Source: Armatimonadota bacterium | GTDB taxonomy: Bacteria; Armatimonadota; Fimbriimonadia; Fimbriimonadales; Fimbriimonadaceae | Length of the DNA: 64,000 nt | Assembly (NCBI GenBank): GCA_020161505.1 | Contig: JAIUNY010000010.1 | Coordinates: forward strand, 40,289 to 104,288 | Reading direction: 5' to 3' | In this document: in pieces, positions 61,722 to 64,000 of the stretch | Layout: every line of letters starts with the position of its first letter | Numbering within the stretch: position 1 is the first letter of the stretch | The notes under the pieces: generated by a model | Told to the model about the DNA's origin: nothing | Databases searched by the model: none | The model's input: the letters and a program-made list of their open reading frames with translations, nothing else | Translations under genes and position numbers: made by a program

Positions 61722-62528
61722 ATGAAGTTGACTCCTCTGACAATTTTCCTTATCGGGATCTCCCTTGCGGTGATCTTCATCACCTATGGTCTGTTCCAGC
61801 ACTGGATTCCGAACCAGCGCGATGCTGCGGTCTTCCAGTCATGGGGTTCCAAGCTTGAAGCCGAAGGCGCAAAGATGCCAGCAGCCAAGAATCGGGTGAA
61901 GAAGGCAGCAGAAGCGGTGAAAACCGCAGAAAGCAGCTGGGCCCGAACCGTGGCTCGACGTACACCTCCGTCAACGGTGGACGCCGGCGGAATCAATCTC
62001 GCCGTAGACCGCTACAACCTGACGGTCGACGCGCGACGATTCCGAAACAATATTCAAAACGCCGTGAACCGCCAGCTCAAGTCGGGCGGAATCACGGTCA
62101 TCCAAGGCCCGAGCGTTCCGTTCCCGACGGAAGATCCGGCTACGATTCTCTCCACGTACTTTAACTATCCCGACCGAGAACAGCCCGTCTGCATTTTCGA
62201 TCTCGGGCAGGTCACTGTGCGCGGAACCTTCGAGCAGATCTCGAACAACATTCGATCCTGGTCCAACATGCCTGGCTATCTGGCCGTGGCAGATGGTCTG
62301 GCGATCAGCGGAACTTCGCCGAATCTCACAGGCACCTATAACCTCACCGTGGTCGCGTTTATCCGTGGGAAGCGAGTCTCTCCGGATCTTCCGGCTGGTT
62401 CCGGTGGTGTTCCTGGTGCGGTGGCTGGTGTCCCTGGTCCTCCGCGATTCGGTGGCGGTGGCCCTCCGGCGGGTGGCCCCGCTGGCGGATTCTCGACTGC
62501 GGCAGGAGGCCGCGATGCGGAGCGATAA
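61722..62528 (+). CDS. pilO: Pilus assembly protein PilO-like
   Basis: 268 aa. It has one N-terminal membrane helix (TIFLIGISLAVIFITYGLF), then a Lys/Ala/Glu-rich probable coiled coil (AAKNRVKKAAEAVKTAESSW), and a periplasmic domain containing FDLGQVTVRGTFEQISNNIR and TYNLTVVAFIRGKR. These fit PilO, which pairs with PilN through the coiled coil and the ferredoxin-like fold. The tail (PPRFGGGGPPAGGPAGGFST) is Gly/Pro-rich. Sequence similarity to PilO is weak, so the assignment rests on topology and gene order. Confidence 0.85.
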   Translation: MKLTPLTIFLIGISLAVIFITYGLFQHWIPNQRDAAVFQSWGSKLEAEGAKMPAAKNRVKKAAEAVKTAESSWARTVARRTPPSTVDAGGINLAVDRYNLTVDARRFRNNIQNAVNRQLKSGGITVIQGPSVPFPTEDPATILSTYFNYPDREQPVCIFDLGQVTVRGTFEQISNNIRSWSNMPGYLAVADGLAISGTSPNLTGTYNLTVVAFIRGKRVSPDLPAGSGGVPGAVAGVPGPPRFGGGGPPAGGPAGGFSTAAGGRDAER

Positions 62529-62577
62529 GGTCATGAACATGTCCGAACTCATCACGCGTCCTATCGGTAGCGGAAAA

Positions 62578-63312
62578 ATGAAGAATCGACTCTCCGTTCT
62601 TGCCCTCGTCGCCGTCGGCATCGTGCTCTCCGGGTGCAATCAAACCCCGACGGCACCTCCGGTCGCCGTGACGGGTCGCGTTTCTCCCGATGTCGCCGAA
62701 CTCTATACTCCGGAAGCCCCGGCAGGTGTCAAGCTTGATGCCGCCAAGGCCACCGAGGGTATGGATACCGTGCAGCAAATCGCCCTCGGTCGCACCTGGA
62801 TGCGACGAGGTGACGCGTTTGCTCTCCTCCCGGCTGAGGCTTCTTTTGAGGAACGACAGACGGTTGAGCGCATTCTCAGCGAAGGCGGCGGATTCCTGAC
62901 CGAATACGAATTGCCAGACGACACGAGCGAACAAGATGCTCCGCGGGTCTTCCCCGTTCCGGCATGGCGCGTCGCAGGTGTGATCGTCACTGGTGAAAAC
63001 GATGGCGTGAGCGAAGGAGCCGTCGTCGCCCTCCTGGATACAGGAAGCGGCACGCAACTCGTGATGCCCGGTATGCAGATCGCAGGCACCAACTGGGTGT
63101 GCATCGCCGTGGATGAAGAAGGAATTACTCTGCGCCGTCCGAAGGAATTCCAACCGGACACCGTCCGCGTGAAGCTCCAAGGCGCGTTCCCCGATATTTC
63201 GGGTGGCGGTGGCGGCGGAAACCAAGGCGGATTCGGTGGCCCACCCACCGGAGACCCCTCGGGACGACCCGGTGGCGGCGGAGATGGCCGACCTGGTAGC
63301 GAAGATCGATGA
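62578..63312 (+). CDS. Lipoprotein in the PilP position
   Basis: 244 aa from the ATG at 62578, which gives the classic lipoprotein signal MKNRLSVLALVAVGIVLSGC with the lipobox LSGC. In-frame ATGs at 62533 and 62539 would add 15 or 13 residues. The mature part has a C-terminal region (AWRVAGVIVTGENDGVSEGA, GTQLVMPGMQIAGTNWVCIA) resembling the beta domain of PilP, the lipoprotein that couples PilN/PilO to the PilQ secretin. It ends in a Gly/Pro/Arg-rich tail. No strict PilP signature is visible, so the role is inferred from gene order. Confidence 0.78.
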   Translation: MKNRLSVLALVAVGIVLSGCNQTPTAPPVAVTGRVSPDVAELYTPEAPAGVKLDAAKATEGMDTVQQIALGRTWMRRGDAFALLPAEASFEERQTVERILSEGGGFLTEYELPDDTSEQDAPRVFPVPAWRVAGVIVTGENDGVSEGAVVALLDTGSGTQLVMPGMQIAGTNWVCIAVDEEGITLRRPKEFQPDTVRVKLQGAFPDISGGGGGGNQGGFGGPPTGDPSGRPGGGGDGRPGSEDR

Positions 63313-63386
63313 GGGAAATCCTCGTCCATGACCGAAAAAAGAAAGACAGATTAAACAGATTCCTGGTATCGTTTGAGGAACTCACT

Positions 63387-64000
63387 ATGAAGAAGACCGT
63401 CGGTGCAACCCTGACTCTCGCCCTGCTCGGCTGCCTCATGGCCGCCCCTGCGGCTTCCTATGCCGTGCAGAATGACCCTGACACTTTCATCATCGAGTCG
63501 CTTGAGTTCGATCAAGCCGACATCCGAGACGTGCTGAAAGTGATGTTCCGGTCCACCGGTTTCAACTACACGGTTGCTCCGGATGTCCAAGGCGTGATCC
63601 AAGTTTCGCTGAAGAACGTGCCGTTTAAGGTCGCTCTTCGAAACGTGCTGAACCAAGCCAACGCAACGTGGCGCGAAGAAGGCAACATCTTCAATATCAT
63701 TCGCAAGCCGGATCCGGTTGCTCCGCAAACCACCGACCAAGGCAACTTTGGTGGCGGTAGCGGCGACAGCACCGACTTCCCGCCGATCACTTTGATCAAC
63801 GACCCGCAGCTGATCCTCGATCTTCTGCTGGGCAACACGGAAGCGACCACGGAACCCGAAACCTCCAGCTTCCCCCGCAGGAACGGCGGCGGACTGGGCG
63901 GCGGCTTCGGTGGTGGTGGCGGCGGATTTGGCGGCGGCGGCGGCGGCTTCGGCGGTGGCGGCGGCGGAGTCGGCGGCGGCGGCGGCGGTGGAGGAGGCGG
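63387..64000 (+). CDS. pilQ: PilQ-like secretin, N-terminal part (runs off the window)
   Basis: The first 204 codons of an open frame that has no stop before the window end. A GAGGA site lies eight bases before the ATG. The signal peptide MKKTVGATLTLALLGCLMAA is followed by an STN/N0-type domain: FIIESLEFDQADIRDVLKVM, FNYTVAPDVQGVIQVSLKNV, PFKVALRNVLNQANATWREE, the usual start of outer-membrane secretins. From about 63880 it becomes a Gly tract encoded by GGN repeats. Position after pilMNOP supports PilQ. The secretin barrel itself is outside the window. Confidence 0.88.
   Translation, partial: MKKTVGATLTLALLGCLMAAPAASYAVQNDPDTFIIESLEFDQADIRDVLKVMFRSTGFNYTVAPDVQGVIQVSLKNVPFKVALRNVLNQANATWREEGNIFNIIRKPDPVAPQTTDQGNFGGGSGDSTDFPPITLINDPQLILDLLLGNTEATTEPETSSFPRRNGGGLGGGFGGGGGGFGGGGGGFGGGGGGVGGGGGGGGG

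Noticed and set aside
63880..64000. GGC-type repeat at the window end as a microsatellite or CRISPR-like array
   Set aside because: It is the coding sequence of a Gly tract in the open pilQ frame, with no unique spacers.

Overview
The window looks like chromosome from a Gram-negative, diderm bacterium of the Armatimonadota, most likely a Fimbriimonadia relative. This is inferred from gene content: prepilins whose N-termini carry the [14 protein letters not shown] helix common in that phylum, a lone proteasome alpha-like subunit, and a very large PilQ/PilMNOP-type envelope system. No rRNA, tRNA, CRISPR array, insertion sequence or prophage was seen. Coding density is high and many genes overlap by 1 to 14 bases.

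Left third (1-16.5 kb). The end of lepA faces a leftward block: an AddB-like protein, an AddA-like helicase, a standalone NAD-synthetase-type amidohydrolase and a solitary C5 cytosine methyltransferase. A rightward group follows: a small membrane protein, a TPR/GT41 glycosyltransferase and a glycosylasparaginase-like Ntn hydrolase. After a 496-bp gene-free stretch rich in palindromes comes selB. A leftward set (aroQ, an M24 peptidase, an unusual ABC ATPase) converges on selB.

Middle (16.2-33 kb). This part is mostly housekeeping and single genes: a Trm112-like protein and a GT4 glycosyltransferase, an asnS / ABC exporter / FecE-like ATPase operon, a lone PrcA-like proteasome alpha subunit, two stand-alone prepilins, a beta-propeller phytase translationally coupled to an AlkC-like repair protein, mnmG, a thioredoxin-reductase-like ferredoxin-NADP reductase, a GH140/DUF4038-like glycosidase and a divergent argS.

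Right half (33-64 kb). This is one continuous, co-directional type IV pilus locus. The motor and platform genes are pilB, pilT, pilC and pilD. Next comes a minor-pilin series in the same order as FimU-PilV-PilW-PilX-PilY1 of proteobacteria, but with very large proteins (303, 688, 743 and 1093 aa, then secreted proteins of 1614 and about 2381 aa). After a strong terminator and a good sigma70-type promoter come pilM, pilN, pilO, a PilP-position lipoprotein and the start of the pilQ secretin, which runs off the window. The pilin-like proteins would be processed by PilD, assembled by PilB/PilC on the PilMNOP platform, retracted by PilT and exported through PilQ, with the giant beta-propeller proteins as candidate tip or surface adhesins. 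This giant minor-pilin/tip cassette is the best candidate in the window for an undescribed system.

Other points worth following up are an AddAB-like pair with no visible nuclease active site, an ArgRS whose HIGH and KMSKS motifs are both altered, a possible protein-glycosylation writer/degrader pair, and Gly-rich tails on five pilus-machine proteins.
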